A stretch of 42,998 nt of DNA from Paraburkholderia solitsugae. Lineage in GTDB: Bacteria > Pseudomonadota > Gammaproteobacteria > Burkholderiales > Burkholderiaceae. Position numbers and translations under genes: made by a program. A model generated the notes under the pieces. The model ran no database searches. It saw nothing but the letters and a program-made list of their open reading frames with translations, and was not told the DNA's origin. The stretch lies in NCBI RefSeq assembly GCF_013177695.1, contig NZ_WOEY01000056.1:1-42998 (forward strand), written 5' to 3'. Shown piece by piece: positions 1-10,000 of the stretch (position 1 is the stretch's first letter; each line of letters begins with the position of its first letter).

Positions 1-60
1 ATCATGAGCCGGAGTGCGCGGGTGCTGATGGAAGGGTGGGTGAGGGTGCCGGGCGAATGA
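1..60 (+). CDS. Possible C-terminal end of a gene cut by the window edge
   Basis: The first frame is open from base 1 to a TGA and reads IMSRSARVLMEGWVRVPGE. Codon use (CGG, GTG, CTG, CCG, GGC) is typical of real genes here, so it could be the last 19 codons of a gene that starts outside the window. Nothing identifies the family and the fragment is too short to exclude chance. Confidence 0.25.
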   Translation: MMSRSARVLMEGWVRVPGE

Positions 61-138
61 GTTGACGGTTGCCAGCCCGGCATCACGGCAATCCAGAAAA
101 CGACGCGGCCCCGCGATATCCCAGGACTGCGTCGCCAA

Positions 139-936
139 TCAGCGGACCTGAGTGCGCAAGAAGTTCTCTATGACCATCGCAAAGTACGGCGGGCACTCCT
201 GCATGGGATAGTGCCCACAGTTAGGAATTTTTAATAATTTTGCATTGGGGTGCCATGCAAGAAATGTGTTCTTCATTGCATGCTCATCGAGTCCCGGATC
301 CTTCTCGCCAATGATGAGCAGATAAGGGGTTTCCAGTCCGCGAACATCCTCGACAAAGTGAGTCGTGGATAACATTTCCAGGTAACCCGAGCGGCATTCA
401 GGCGCGACCCTTTCGCGGTTCTGGCGCAGCTTCACGTTGGCCCACTGATCTGAAAGGCCACCCGTCACAAACCTGACTAGCCGGCGGAACGCGTCGTCGT
501 TTTCGCACGTGCTTGAGAAGAAACGCAACGCCTCCTCGTTCAACTGATTACCGGCGGCAGAGATAGGACATACGGCAATCGCACTCTTGATACGATCGGG
601 TGCGTCGGCCGCGATGCGTTGTGTCGCCATTCCGGTCATCGAATGACCGATCAGATGAAAACGATGCCAGCCAAGCTTATCAGCGAGTTTCAGACAATCA
701 GCGGCAATCTCCTGGACGTTATAGTCGCCGCGCATATGGATGGATTTTCCATACCCGCGCAGGTCCACAAAAACGTAGGTAAAGGCCGCCCCATCGAGGT
801 AGGGCATGACGGATTCGTAGCTCGTGTGGTCGCCAAGCCAGTCATGCATGACGAGCACGCATTCAGGTCCGGCTCCGTGTTGCTCGTAGCCTAAACCCGA
901 AGTCGACGCTTGGGTCAGGGAGTCATGTGAGATCAT
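139..936 (-). CDS. Alpha/beta hydrolase fold protein
   Basis: A 265-residue cytoplasmic alpha/beta hydrolase. The nucleophile elbow GHSMTG puts the catalytic serine at residue 99. The likely acid is D213 (GEKDPG) and the base H242 (CGHYP), in the correct order and spacing. HDWLG near residue 31 is the usual oxyanion region. The frame stays open 29 codons upstream, but those codons lie over a perfect hairpin terminator. The start at 936 has AAGGA about ten bases ahead, so I chose it. The substrate cannot be read from sequence; esterase, lactonase or C-C hydrolase are all possible. There is no operon partner: the next gene upstream on this strand ends about 330 bases away, beyond the hairpin. 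Confidence 0.85.
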   Translation of the reverse strand: MISHDSLTQASTSGLGYEQHGAGPECVLVMHDWLGDHTSYESVMPYLDGAAFTYVFVDLRGYGKSIHMRGDYNVQEIAADCLKLADKLGWHRFHLIGHSMTGMATQRIAADAPDRIKSAIAVCPISAAGNQLNEEALRFFSSTCENDDAFRRLVRFVTGGLSDQWANVKLRQNRERVAPECRSGYLEMLSTTHFVEDVRGLETPYLLIIGEKDPGLDEHAMKNTFLAWHPNAKLLKIPNCGHYPMQECPPYFAMVIENFLRTQVR

Positions 937-973
937 TTCAACGTGTTCCTTTTTGGGGTTGGAAACCAAAAAG

Positions 974-1006
974 AAACGCCCTCGCGGCGAACCGCGAGGG
1001 CGTTTT
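974..1006 (-). terminator. Strong hairpin with T-run, terminator or attenuator
   Basis: A perfect 14-bp inverted repeat (974-987 with 992-1005) encloses a 4-base loop that reads TTCG on the minus strand. On that strand it is followed by TTTCTTTTT, a good intrinsic terminator. It lies 38 bases upstream of the hydrolase start, so it either ends the transcript of the membrane-protein gene upstream or acts as an attenuator in the hydrolase leader. Confidence 0.75.
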
Positions 1007-1264
1007 GAAAGTGTCGCGATCATATCACGCGTGCCGCTCGACCACCAAATTGGCCTTTAACTCAGCATTCGCAGACGATCTATCGAGCGTGATTCTCCAC
1101 CCGTTTCTCGAGCAGAATTCTTTTGCCTCACCGCGTTTCCAGGTTGAAGCAGCTGGAGCGCCCGTCGATTTTCGTCGGCGTTGCACTAGAGCCACAAGCA
1201 TAAATTCCTGGAGGTCAAGGTACCAGCTAGCGTACGCGCAGGCAGTTTGCTGGGGAGGCCGGCA

Positions 1265-2596
1265 TTAATCGTCGTCGTCCTCATGCTGACGATGTTTCCA
1301 GCCTTTGTGCCAGCCATTGTCGTGCCATTGACGGCGGTCCCTGTAGTCGTCCTCATATCTGTGGCCGTAGGCAACGGGCGCTTGCGCGTACACGACGGGA
1401 GGCTCCTGATACACGACTGGGGGTCCCTCATATACGACGGGAGCCGCTTCAAAGACGACGGTTGGCGGCGCTTCATACACCGGAACGTGCCGCGCCGAAC
1501 GGAGGCGATCCTGCGTGGCAAAATCGTCTGCACGACCAAGCCGCCCCATAGCAAGCGGCGGTGCAGCGAAATCCCGGTAAGGCGCGGCGCCGTGATCGAA
1601 CGGAGGGGAAGGTGCGTGCCGGGCGATCTCAGCACGGGAAACCGCAGTTCCACGAGAAGAAGCCGACGATGATGGCGCACCGCGACCGGGCGAAGACGTC
1701 TGTCGCTTGGGCGATGTCGATCGGGTGATGCCGAGCGCCTGTCGCACACTCGCCACAAAGTGCGAAGCCCAATTCCCGCGATTCTGGAGCGCGCCGTTGC
1801 CCGCTTTGCCAGGCCGCCCTGTAGGTGGCCGCGGTACAGCGGAACCCCGGGAAGGTGCCGCGCGGCGTTCGAACGAAGTTGAAGGCGTAGGCGGGGCGAG
1901 TTCGGTACGGGCGATTGTGGTTGCGCGAGCAGGAGGTGCGGTTGATGGTGTGACCGGACCGGACGAAGACAGCTGTTGCGTCGGTGATATCGGTCCGGTT
2001 ATCCCGAGCACCTGCTGTGTGCTCGCCTTCGATTCGACGTCTGCGCTCTGATCATGGTTGGGCCAGACATCATACGTGACGGCACCCACGACCCCGAAGG
2101 CCAGTGCGCTTGCCGACGCAACCCAAAGCTCGGGGCGTCCGAACCGTGTAGGCGGTGCGGCCGCTACTGGATCAACTGCAAGATTGGCGCCCACAGCCAG
2201 GCTGCCTGCACCCAGATGCAGCAACCCCGGCTGTCCGGACACGGCGCTAGCCCTCGGCTCATTTCGTCTGATCTTTCGATAGACTTTGCTCACACTTGTG
2301 TACAGCCGAGGGAACCTCCTGAAGAGAATGATGAGCGAAACGATCACGCACATTAGCGTGTTGGCCAGATTCATCCAGAACATCCCATTCGGAATTCCCC
2401 GGCTCATTTCGAGGAGCATGAGTGCGAACGTGCCATTGCTGAGCGCCCAGCTTCCCCAACTGAGCAGACTGTGGCTGCGCACGTCTGCTTCCCTCGCGAG
2501 GAGTTTGCCGATGGTCGGCAGGTACGTCAGGATGCGCGCCCCATTCCAGAACAGGAACATCGCGCTAAGTACCTGGATATAGAGTTCGTGAGACAT
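1265..2596 (-). CDS. PQ-loop-like membrane protein with duplicated low-complexity region and PxPV-like tail
   Basis: 443 residues, no recognised full-length family. Three hydrophobic segments (about 6-28, 44-62, 69-93) carry a YLPTIGKLL...SHSLLSWGSW pattern resembling PQ-loop/SemiSWEET half-transporters, although the Gln of the PQ motif is Thr. A fourth hydrophobic segment lies near 157-175. Residues 194-273 and 285-364 are two diverged copies of one Pro/Ser/Thr/Arg-rich unit, aligned without net gaps at a 91-residue offset (QQVLGITGPISP versus RQALGITRSTSP at their starts). The end has VVYxxPP-type repeats, then a His/Trp/Arg/Asp-rich tail ending in DDDD, like small secreted PxPV-repeat proteins. 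This looks like a fusion of a membrane module with an exported disordered tail. The Shine-Dalgarno sequence is weak. The function is unknown. Confidence 0.7.
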   Translation of the reverse strand: MSHELYIQVLSAMFLFWNGARILTYLPTIGKLLAREADVRSHSLLSWGSWALSNGTFALMLLEMSRGIPNGMFWMNLANTLMCVIVSLIILFRRFPRLYTSVSKVYRKIRRNEPRASAVSGQPGLLHLGAGSLAVGANLAVDPVAAAPPTRFGRPELWVASASALAFGVVGAVTYDVWPNHDQSADVESKASTQQVLGITGPISPTQQLSSSGPVTPSTAPPARATTIARTELAPPTPSTSFERRAAPSRGSAVPRPPTGRPGKAGNGALQNRGNWASHFVASVRQALGITRSTSPKRQTSSPGRGAPSSSASSRGTAVSRAEIARHAPSPPFDHGAAPYRDFAAPPLAMGRLGRADDFATQDRLRSARHVPVYEAPPTVVFEAAPVVYEGPPVVYQEPPVVYAQAPVAYGHRYEDDYRDRRQWHDNGWHKGWKHRQHEDDDD

Positions 2597-2870
2597 CTCG
2601 GCTCGTCGCCAACTGAGTTAGGCATGAAATGCATGCGGACACCGCGTCCGGTCGCCCGTCCGGTGGACCGATTTGTCGGCCGCGTGGGTAGCAACGTTTT
2701 CATAGCTCACTGGCTCATGATAGAAAACGTATCGCAACATCGCTGCTCCCCGTCTTCTATCGCCTATGGATGTGCTGAACAAGCCGGTGAATCCGGGACG
2801 TCCCGGTGACTTGAAGGCGGCAGAGTGCTCGGGCTCGAGCCGGCGAAGCGGAATCAGCCTGCCACCGAAA

Positions 2871-4340
2871 TCAGCGCGGCAGTGTATGCGAGATCGCCTG
2901 CAGGCAGACTGTCATCAGCGGACCCGGAACGATACCGAGCACCAGCACGGCCACGCCGTTCAGCGCAAGCAGTGTGCGGTTGCCGGCGCCGGCCGAGAGC
3001 GGCGTCGTGTCCTGCGGTGCGTCGAAGTACATCAGCTTGACGATGCGCAGGTAGTAGAACGCGCCGACCAGCGACGTAATCACGGCCAGCACCGCGAGCC
3101 ATGTCAGTCCGGCGTTCATCGTGGCTTCGAGCACCGCGAGCTTCGCGTAGAAGCCCACCGTCGGCGGAATGCCGGCGAGCGAGAACATCATCACCATCAT
3201 CACGAACGCGAACACCGGGCTGCGTTGATTCAGGCCCTTGAAGTCCTCGAGCGTATCCGCTTCGAAATCGCGGCGCGCCAGCAGCATGATCACGCCGAAC
3301 GTGCCTGTCGTCGTAACGAGATACACGATGCTGTAGAACGTCGCCGAACCGTACGCGCTGGCCGCACCTCCGGTCTTGCCGTCGACAACTCCCGCCAGCA
3401 GGCCCAGCAGCACGAACCCCATGTTCGCAATGGCCGAGTACGCGAGCATCCGCTTGACGTTGGGCTGGACGATGCCGGTAATGTTGCCGACGACCATCGA
3501 CAGCGCCGCCAGAATCACGAGCATTCCCTGCCAGCTGACTGCGAGCGGCAGCAGACCCATCACGAGGAAGCGCAGGCCCCACGCGAACGCCGCGACCTTC
3601 GGACCGCCGCCGACGAAGAGCGTCATTGCGGTCGGCGCGCCCTGATAGACGTCCGGCACCCACATATGGAACGGTACCGCGCCCATCTTGAATGCAACGC
3701 CTGCGACGATGAAAATCACGCCAAACAACAGCACGGCATCGTTGATGCGGCCCGAAGCAACCGCCTTCAGCACCTCGTTCAGTTCGAGCGAGCCCGTCGC
3801 GCCGTAGAGCATCGAGATGCCGTACAGCAGGAAACCCGTAGCCAGTGCGCCAAGCACGTAGTACTTCATCGCCGCTTCGCTCGATTGCGCGACGTCGCGG
3901 CGCAACGCGACCATGGCGTACAGCGACAGCGACATCAGTTCGAGACCGAGGTACAGCATCAGGAAGTGGTTGCCCGAAATCATGATCAGCTGGCCGAGCA
4001 GCGAGAACATGCCGAGCAGGAACACGTGGTCGCGGAACATGTCGCGATCTTCGAGATATCTACGCGAATAGACGAGCGAGACAGCGAAGCCAAGCGACAC
4101 GGTCGCCTTCATCACGCTGGCGAATGAATCGATCACGATCATCCGCGAGAAGAAATAGTATTGCTGCGAGTCGAATGATTGGATCGCGAACCCCACGCTC
4201 GCCGCGGCCGACGACAGGAGCGCGATGAGGTAAGTAAGACGCCGGTTCGTTGCCTCGGAGCAGAAGTCTCCCACCCGGGAGGCGATCACGATCGCGAGCA
4301 CTACCAGCGCGTCGGGCAACAGCACATGTGCGGCTTGCAT
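2871..4340 (-). CDS. nuoN: NADH-quinone oxidoreductase subunit N (solitary paralogue)
   Basis: A 489-residue polytopic membrane protein of the NuoN/antiporter-like family, normally the last gene of the nuoA-N operon for complex I. Channel residues are all present: E134 (LGLELMS), K159 (AAMKYY), K218 and H225 (FKMGAVPFHMW), K248 (GGGPK) and K400 (GFYAK). They match, at the expected spacing, the E. coli residues I recall. It stands alone: no nuoM or other nuo gene lies in the window and the next genes are unrelated. GGGPKVAAFAW replaces the more usual S-A/G-PK form. Full length argues for function. It may be an extra complex I subunit or a stand-alone proton/cation translocator, supported only by its position opposite nhaA-gltS. 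Confidence 0.88.
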   Translation of the reverse strand: MQAAHVLLPDALVVLAIVIASRVGDFCSEATNRRLTYLIALLSSAAASVGFAIQSFDSQQYYFFSRMIVIDSFASVMKATVSLGFAVSLVYSRRYLEDRDMFRDHVFLLGMFSLLGQLIMISGNHFLMLYLGLELMSLSLYAMVALRRDVAQSSEAAMKYYVLGALATGFLLYGISMLYGATGSLELNEVLKAVASGRINDAVLLFGVIFIVAGVAFKMGAVPFHMWVPDVYQGAPTAMTLFVGGGPKVAAFAWGLRFLVMGLLPLAVSWQGMLVILAALSMVVGNITGIVQPNVKRMLAYSAIANMGFVLLGLLAGVVDGKTGGAASAYGSATFYSIVYLVTTTGTFGVIMLLARRDFEADTLEDFKGLNQRSPVFAFVMMVMMFSLAGIPPTVGFYAKLAVLEATMNAGLTWLAVLAVITSLVGAFYYLRIVKLMYFDAPQDTTPLSAGAGNRTLLALNGVAVLVLGIVPGPLMTVCLQAISHTLPR

Positions 4341-4517
4341 GATCTTTACGGCTCTGGTGGGATTCGGCGAGTTAAGCCCTATGCGGTGGGCGGCTGATGA
4401 TACACAGCCATCGCGTCAGGTATCGATGATTTTCACTGTAGGTGATGGGCGGTGAGATGTCTCCCTATATAGGACCAAAGGCCAATAGCCTGTGAATTTC
4501 ATTAAAAATACCATGTG

Positions 4518-4535
4518 TTCTGGGTTGTTCCAGAA
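4518..4535 (+). promoter_or_regulatory. Hairpin in the nhaA leader
   Basis: TTCTGG and CCAGAA form a 6-bp stem with a GTTGTT loop about 90 bases before the nhaA start, inside a 283-base divergent region shared with nuoN. A GC-rich segment follows. Cation-responsive RNAs are known ahead of nhaA in other bacteria, but I cannot match this leader to a consensus. Confidence 0.3.
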
Positions 4536-4623
4536 GCAGTCGCGGGACAGCCCCATGCCACCATAGCTGACCGTGCGACCCGGATACCTTCACGAGTTCA
4601 TGCGCTGACAACGGACGGGCATC

Positions 4624-5838
4624 GTGATCGACAACGCGATTCGCAAGGCGGCCGATGGGATCTCCGAGTTCCTCAGACTGGAATCGGCGGGCGGACTGCT
4701 GCTCATGGCCACCGCAGTACTCGCGTTGGTCTGCAGCAACTCGCCGCTTCAACACGCGTACGACGATCTGCTGAAGATCCCCGTGGAGGTGCGCTTTGGA
4801 TCGCTAATCGTTGCGAAGCCGCTGCTACTGTGGATCAACGACGGGTTGATGGCCATCTTCTTTCTCCTCGTCGGACTGGAGGTCAAACGCGAGGTCATTG
4901 AAGGAGAGCTTTCCACGCTCGCACAGGTCGTGCTGCCCGTCGTCGCAGGAGTCGGCGGAATGGTAGTGCCCGCACTCATCTACTTCCTTATCAACCGTGG
5001 GCAGGGCGCGGCCTTGAATGGCTGGGCCATTCCAACGGCCACAGACATTGCATTTGCGCTCGGCATTCTTTCGCTGCTCGGCAACCGGGTGCCGGTGTCG
5101 CTGAAAATATTCCTCACTGCTGTGGCGATCGCCGACGATCTGGGCGCGATCGTCATCATCGCGCTGTTTTACACAGCCGATCTTTCCATCCCGATGCTCC
5201 TTTTCGCGGCCGTGGCAATTGCCGTGCTGGTTGCCTTGAACCTGCTGAAAATTACACGAATTGCACCTTACGTTATTGTCGGCGTGATCTTGTGGGTATG
5301 CGTGCTGAAGTCCGGCGTTCACGCAACGCTCGCAGGCGTTGCGCTCGCTTTCGCCGTGCCGTTGAGGACGAAGGACGCGCAAGGCGACTCTCCGCTTCAC
5401 CAGCTGGAACATGGACTCCACCCCTGGGTGGCCTTCGCCGTTTTGCCGATCTTTGCTTTTGCCAATGCCGGCGTCTCGTTCGCTGGCGTGACACTCACGG
5501 CGCTGGCAGAGCCGCTGCCGCTTGGCATCGCCGCAGGTCTTTTCGTAGGAAAGCTCGTCGGCATTTGCGGGGCGAGCGCCGTGCTGGTTGGGCTCGGTCT
5601 CGCAAGGCTACCCGAGGGCGCTAACTGGCCTCAGTTGCTTGGCGTCGCTGCACTGTGTGGTGTCGGCTTCACCATGAGTCTGTTCATCGGCTCTCTCGCT
5701 TTCGAAGGTCCCGAATATTTCACTCCCGTCCGGCTGGGCGTGATCACGGGCTCAACGCTGTCGGGCGTGATGGGCTATCTCCTTCTCAGGTTCGTGCGGG
5801 GTCATGCGGGAACAACCTCATCGAACGGGACTAACTAG
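4624..5838 (+). CDS. nhaA: Na+/H+ antiporter NhaA
   Basis: A 404-residue inner-membrane antiporter that exports Na+ or Li+ in exchange for protons. Signature segments are clear: [22 protein letters not shown] with D141, AIADDLGAI with D171-D172 (the ion-binding pair equivalent to D163/D164 of E. coli), a GVHATLAGV segment and [12 protein letters not shown] near the end. The length is slightly above the E. coli protein. The start is GTG: an in-frame TGA lies 18 bases upstream and no ATG intervenes. The ribosome site (GGACGGG) is weak, which suggests low or regulated translation. gltS follows after 18 bases, so the two are probably cotranscribed as a sodium-handling pair. Confidence 0.95.
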   Translation: MIDNAIRKAADGISEFLRLESAGGLLLMATAVLALVCSNSPLQHAYDDLLKIPVEVRFGSLIVAKPLLLWINDGLMAIFFLLVGLEVKREVIEGELSTLAQVVLPVVAGVGGMVVPALIYFLINRGQGAALNGWAIPTATDIAFALGILSLLGNRVPVSLKIFLTAVAIADDLGAIVIIALFYTADLSIPMLLFAAVAIAVLVALNLLKITRIAPYVIVGVILWVCVLKSGVHATLAGVALAFAVPLRTKDAQGDSPLHQLEHGLHPWVAFAVLPIFAFANAGVSFAGVTLTALAEPLPLGIAAGLFVGKLVGICGASAVLVGLGLARLPEGANWPQLLGVAALCGVGFTMSLFIGSLAFEGPEYFTPVRLGVITGSTLSGVMGYLLLRFVRGHAGTTSSNGTN

Positions 5839-5856
5839 CCGTTCGTTCAGGTATGG

Positions 5857-7065
5857 ATGGGCATCATGAGCCTCGACACGCTGGAAACGCTGATGGCCGC
5901 GTCCCTCGTTCTGCTACTCGGGCGGCAGATCCTTGCCCGGGTACGCGTACTGCGGACTTACAGCATCCCCGAACCGGTGATCGGCGGGTTACTTGTAGCA
6001 CTGCTGGCTTTTGCGTTACGCAGTACCTTAAGCATCGACGTGCGCTTCGACACGGCACTTCAGGCGCCGCTGATGCTTTCTTTCTTTGCCACCATCGGTC
6101 TCAACGCAGACCTGGCCAGCCTGAAAGCGGGCGGGCGTTCCCTGATTGTCTTTCTCGGTGCCGTGGTCGGCTTGCTCGTGATGCAGGACGCGCTCGGCAT
6201 CGGCCTTGCCTGGGTGTTGGGGCAGGAGCGCATTCTCGGCCTGCTCGGGGCGTCGGTGACCCTCTCAGGTGGTCATGGCACCGGCGCGGCGTGGGCCAAG
6301 GTGTTTGCCGAGCGCCATGGGCTCAAAGCGGCGACGGAAATCGCGATTGCCTGCGCCACGTTCGGCCTGATACTCGGGGGATTGATCGGCGGCCCGGTCG
6401 CGCGTTTCCTGATCACGCGCTACGGCCTTGTCCCCAAAGCGGAACCCGATGCCGAAGCCGTGACTGGTTTCGAGCAACCCAAAGCTGTCCGGCTGATCAC
6501 GGTCGACGCTGTCATCGAAACAGTGGCGCTGATAGCCGTTTGCCTCGCCGTCGGCTCGACGCTTGCATCGTGGTTGAACGGCACGGCTTTCGAGCTACCC
6601 GCATTCGTGTGTGTATTGTTCGTGGGCGTCGTTCTGCGCAACGGACTCGCCGCGTTAGGCTGGTATCAGGTCTTCGAACGCGCGGTGTCCCTGCTCGGCA
6701 ATGTCAGCCTCGGGCTATTTCTCGCGATTGCGTTGATGAGCTTGCGCCTGGGGGACCTTGCCTCACTTGCACTACCGCTTCTCGCAGTCCTGGTCGTGCA
6801 GGCGATCGCTATGGCTGGATACGCTATTTTCGTCACCTTTCGGGTCATGGGGCGCAACTATGACGCGGCGGTGCTGGCTGCCGGGCACTGCGGTTTCGGT
6901 CTGGGGGCTACGCCGACTGCGATCGCCAACATGCAGGCCATCACGGATCGGTTCGGTCCATCCCATCTTGCCTTTCTGGTCGTGCCGATGGTGGGCGCAT
7001 TCTTTATCGACATCGCGAATGCGATCGTCATCAAGCTGTTCCTGCTGCTGCCAATTTACGGGTAA
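5857..7065 (+). CDS. gltS: Sodium/glutamate symporter GltS
   Basis: A 402-residue member of the GltS (ESS) family that imports glutamate with Na+. It has the typical start with YSIPEPVIGGLL, the LSFFATIGLNADL segment, the glycine-rich re-entrant LSGGHGTGAAWA, and a second half-repeat with CGFGLGATPTAIANM. About ten hydrophobic segments span the protein. A second ATG lies three codons downstream (5866) and could equally be used; AGG of TTCAGG serves either. It follows nhaA by 18 bases, so Na+ brought in with glutamate could be pumped out by its operon partner. It ends 27 bases from the convergent channel gene. Confidence 0.93.
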   Translation: MGIMSLDTLETLMAASLVLLLGRQILARVRVLRTYSIPEPVIGGLLVALLAFALRSTLSIDVRFDTALQAPLMLSFFATIGLNADLASLKAGGRSLIVFLGAVVGLLVMQDALGIGLAWVLGQERILGLLGASVTLSGGHGTGAAWAKVFAERHGLKAATEIAIACATFGLILGGLIGGPVARFLITRYGLVPKAEPDAEAVTGFEQPKAVRLITVDAVIETVALIAVCLAVGSTLASWLNGTAFELPAFVCVLFVGVVLRNGLAALGWYQVFERAVSLLGNVSLGLFLAIALMSLRLGDLASLALPLLAVLVVQAIAMAGYAIFVTFRVMGRNYDAAVLAAGHCGFGLGATPTAIANMQAITDRFGPSHLAFLVVPMVGAFFIDIANAIVIKLFLLLPIYG

Positions 7066-7092
7066 ACGTGGCCCGGTTTGCCACCACGCGAA

Positions 7093-10000
7093 TCAGGTGG
7101 ATGATTTGCGCGCGGCCGTACCGTCCGTAGCAGCTCCGTCCTCCGCGCGCGGTACCGCGTCGTGCGCCGCAAGCGCCGGGAGTGCGGACTTGAGATGAAC
7201 GTCACGCTGCGGGAACGGAATTTCAATTCCCGCTTGCCGCAACTCACGTTCGATCGCCGTGAGCACGTCGTGGCTGGCGGGAATTCGTTGATTCACGCCC
7301 TCGACAAAGAAACGCGCCTCAAAATCGAGGGAACTGTCACCGAAAGCGAGGAAGAATGCGCTGGGGGCGGGATCCGCGAGGACGTAGGGCACTGAGTGCA
7401 CAGCTTTCAGGATTAATTCGCAGGTGGCCGCGGTATCGGATCCATAGGCGACGCCGACCTTCAGCACGACCCGCGTGACGGGATCGCTCAGAGTCCAGTT
7501 GGTCACTCGTTCGGTGATGACGGTCTTGTTCGGTATCACCACCTCCTTGCGATCGAAGTCGGTCACTGTCGTGGCACGCGCCTGCACACGGGTCACGACG
7601 CCGGTCACGTCTGCGACAGTGACGGTATCGCCGATGCGGATCGGCCGCTCAAACAATATGATCAAACCGGAGACGAAATTCGCGAAAATCTCTTGCAGGC
7701 CGAAGCCGAGGCCTACGCCCATGGCCGCGACCAGCCACTGAATCCGGGACCAGTTGCCACCCAGCACACTGAACACCGTCATCACCGCCCCACCCACAAT
7801 GACGTAGCGGGCCACGGTCCTGATGGCATAGCGGCTGCCGCCTGACAGCTGCACCCGCTCCGGAAACGCAATTTCAAGGAAGCCCCCGATGTTTTTGACC
7901 GCAATGACTGCGACAAACCCTATCGACAGGGCCAGCATCACGCCCCCGAGGGTGACGGCGCGCTCGACCGTTTGGCCCTCCTCGACATCGGCATAGGTCC
8001 AGAGAGAAATCTCGTTCAGCAGGCTCAAGCCCGGCAATGCGCCGCGCCAGACCACCAGCACGCCAATCAGCAGCAGTATCGCGGATAAGGCCCGCAACAG
8101 CCGCGTCGCCTGGGCTCCGATCGACGCAAGGTCAGGTCGATCCAGGTTTTTGCGCACGCCGTCGATGACGACTTCTACCGCGCGATCCTTGCCTTGAGTC
8201 CGCGCACGCTCAAGCTCGTCGCGCTGGTTGCGCAACCAGCGCGCTGCTAGCGTATGGAACAGCGCGATCGCTGCCGCAGTCAGGCAACTGATCAGCGTGA
8301 GCCGGCCGAAGACCTGCGCAGCATCGTAAAAGCCAACCGCTGACAGTACCGCTAGTGATAGCGGCACCATACAGGCGAACACGTAGGCGGCATATTTCAC
8401 TATCGCGCCCCGGTCCTCTGCGCCTGGACCGAAATTCCGCGTCAGAACGGGGCCACCCGGCCGGAAGGTCAGGCTGATCACTGCAGTGCATACGATAAGC
8501 GCCAGCATATGGCTTAGCCGCCCCAGCGAGGCCCGCACGATGGGATCATCGAAGTGGGACGCGCTCAGGTTAACGAAGCCAAGCGGCACCACGAGGAACG
8601 TGAACACGCGCGATGCGCGGCGCAACACACGCACTGATCGGGCGTCGCGTCCGAAATGCCGCTCGGCAATGCCATCTCGACGAAACAGCCTCGAGAAGAA
8701 CATCCCTACGAGTACACCCCAGGCAGTCAGGCCGAGCCCCTCGCCGATGGCATTGGCAAATTCCGAAGCCGTGGACGAGGCGACGATCAGGTTGCCGATC
8801 GTCCAGATCGCCAGCGGCAGCGGCGCGACGACAAGCAGGGTTGTCCCAAGGGCCTGCACGGTGGCAGCAACGTTGCGATCGCCCGCCGCATCCTTGCACT
8901 CGTCCAGGCGCTGCAGCCGCGCAAGCAGCCGCTTTCGCGCGGCAACGATGGCGAGCACCGCGCCAGACAGGACCAGCACTTGCAGCGAGCGTTGCTGCGC
9001 CTGGGCCTCAATGGTTTCGCCCACCTCGCGCCAGCCCTCTGGCGAGGCCAGCAGCAGCAGCGCCTGCGGCAGATCACTGAAGGACCGTTCGGACAGGGGG
9101 GCCACAGGCACCCAGAACAACGCTTTGTCGATCAGGCTGCGATAGTCTTGCGCCGTGCTCAGGAGCTGGTCCTCCGCAGTGACAAGTTCGTCCAGCGTGT
9201 TCAGATAGGTTCGCTGCGAAGTCGATAGCCGATCAAGCAGTTCCTTGCGGTCAGCAATCAGGACACCAGCCTCGTCGCGCAGGGTCACCACTTCGGCCGG
9301 CTGCGTGCGCGCAGCCTCGTTGCGCATGATGGTGTCGAGCTCCAGGTCCGGGTTTGCGAGGTGACGTTGCTCACGCTCGACCTGGAAGGCAGCCGCGGCG
9401 ATCGACTCGGCGGCCCGCGCCCGTTCGCCGCGCGCACGACGGAACTGCTCCGCTTCAGGCAGCGCGGCAGCGCGCTCCGCGAGGACCCGGGCCATTGATT
9501 CCGTGAGCTTACTGCGCTCCAGACGCAGGCGCGCACGCTGAAAATCGACCTCCAGGTTCTGCGCCTCTGCAGCGCGCTGATCGCGAGCTTGCCGTAATGA
9601 CTCGATTTCCTTGGCCGTCCCGGCAAGCTGTGCAGAGGTTTGCACATTGGCTGCCGCCAATCGACTCAAGGAGGGACTGCGGCTCACCAACTGCCGTTGG
9701 CGCTCGGCCGCGTCCTCCTCGGCCCGCCGTGCGTCATCTACTCGACGTTGATCGACCAGCGCCACCAGCTGCTTCAGGTCAGTATCGCCGCGCTGCAATT
9801 GCGCCCGAATAACTGCCTGCCGCAGTTGCGCTAGACGCGCCAACACAGGTTGCGCATCGATGCGGTCGCGCAAGACTTCAGCCTCAGCCTGGCGAACCAG
9901 CAGCGCGGCCCGCTTCGCCTGTAACTCAGTCTGTGCGAGCAACGTCTGACGTGACGCACCTGCAGCATTCTGGATGTCTTCGCGCAACCGCTCCAGACCG

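Noticed and set aside
2766..4127. Long plus-strand open frame opposite nuoN
   Set aside because: It is rich in Arg, His, Gln and Glu, as expected for the antisense of a hydrophobic membrane-protein gene, and has no domain or ribosome site.
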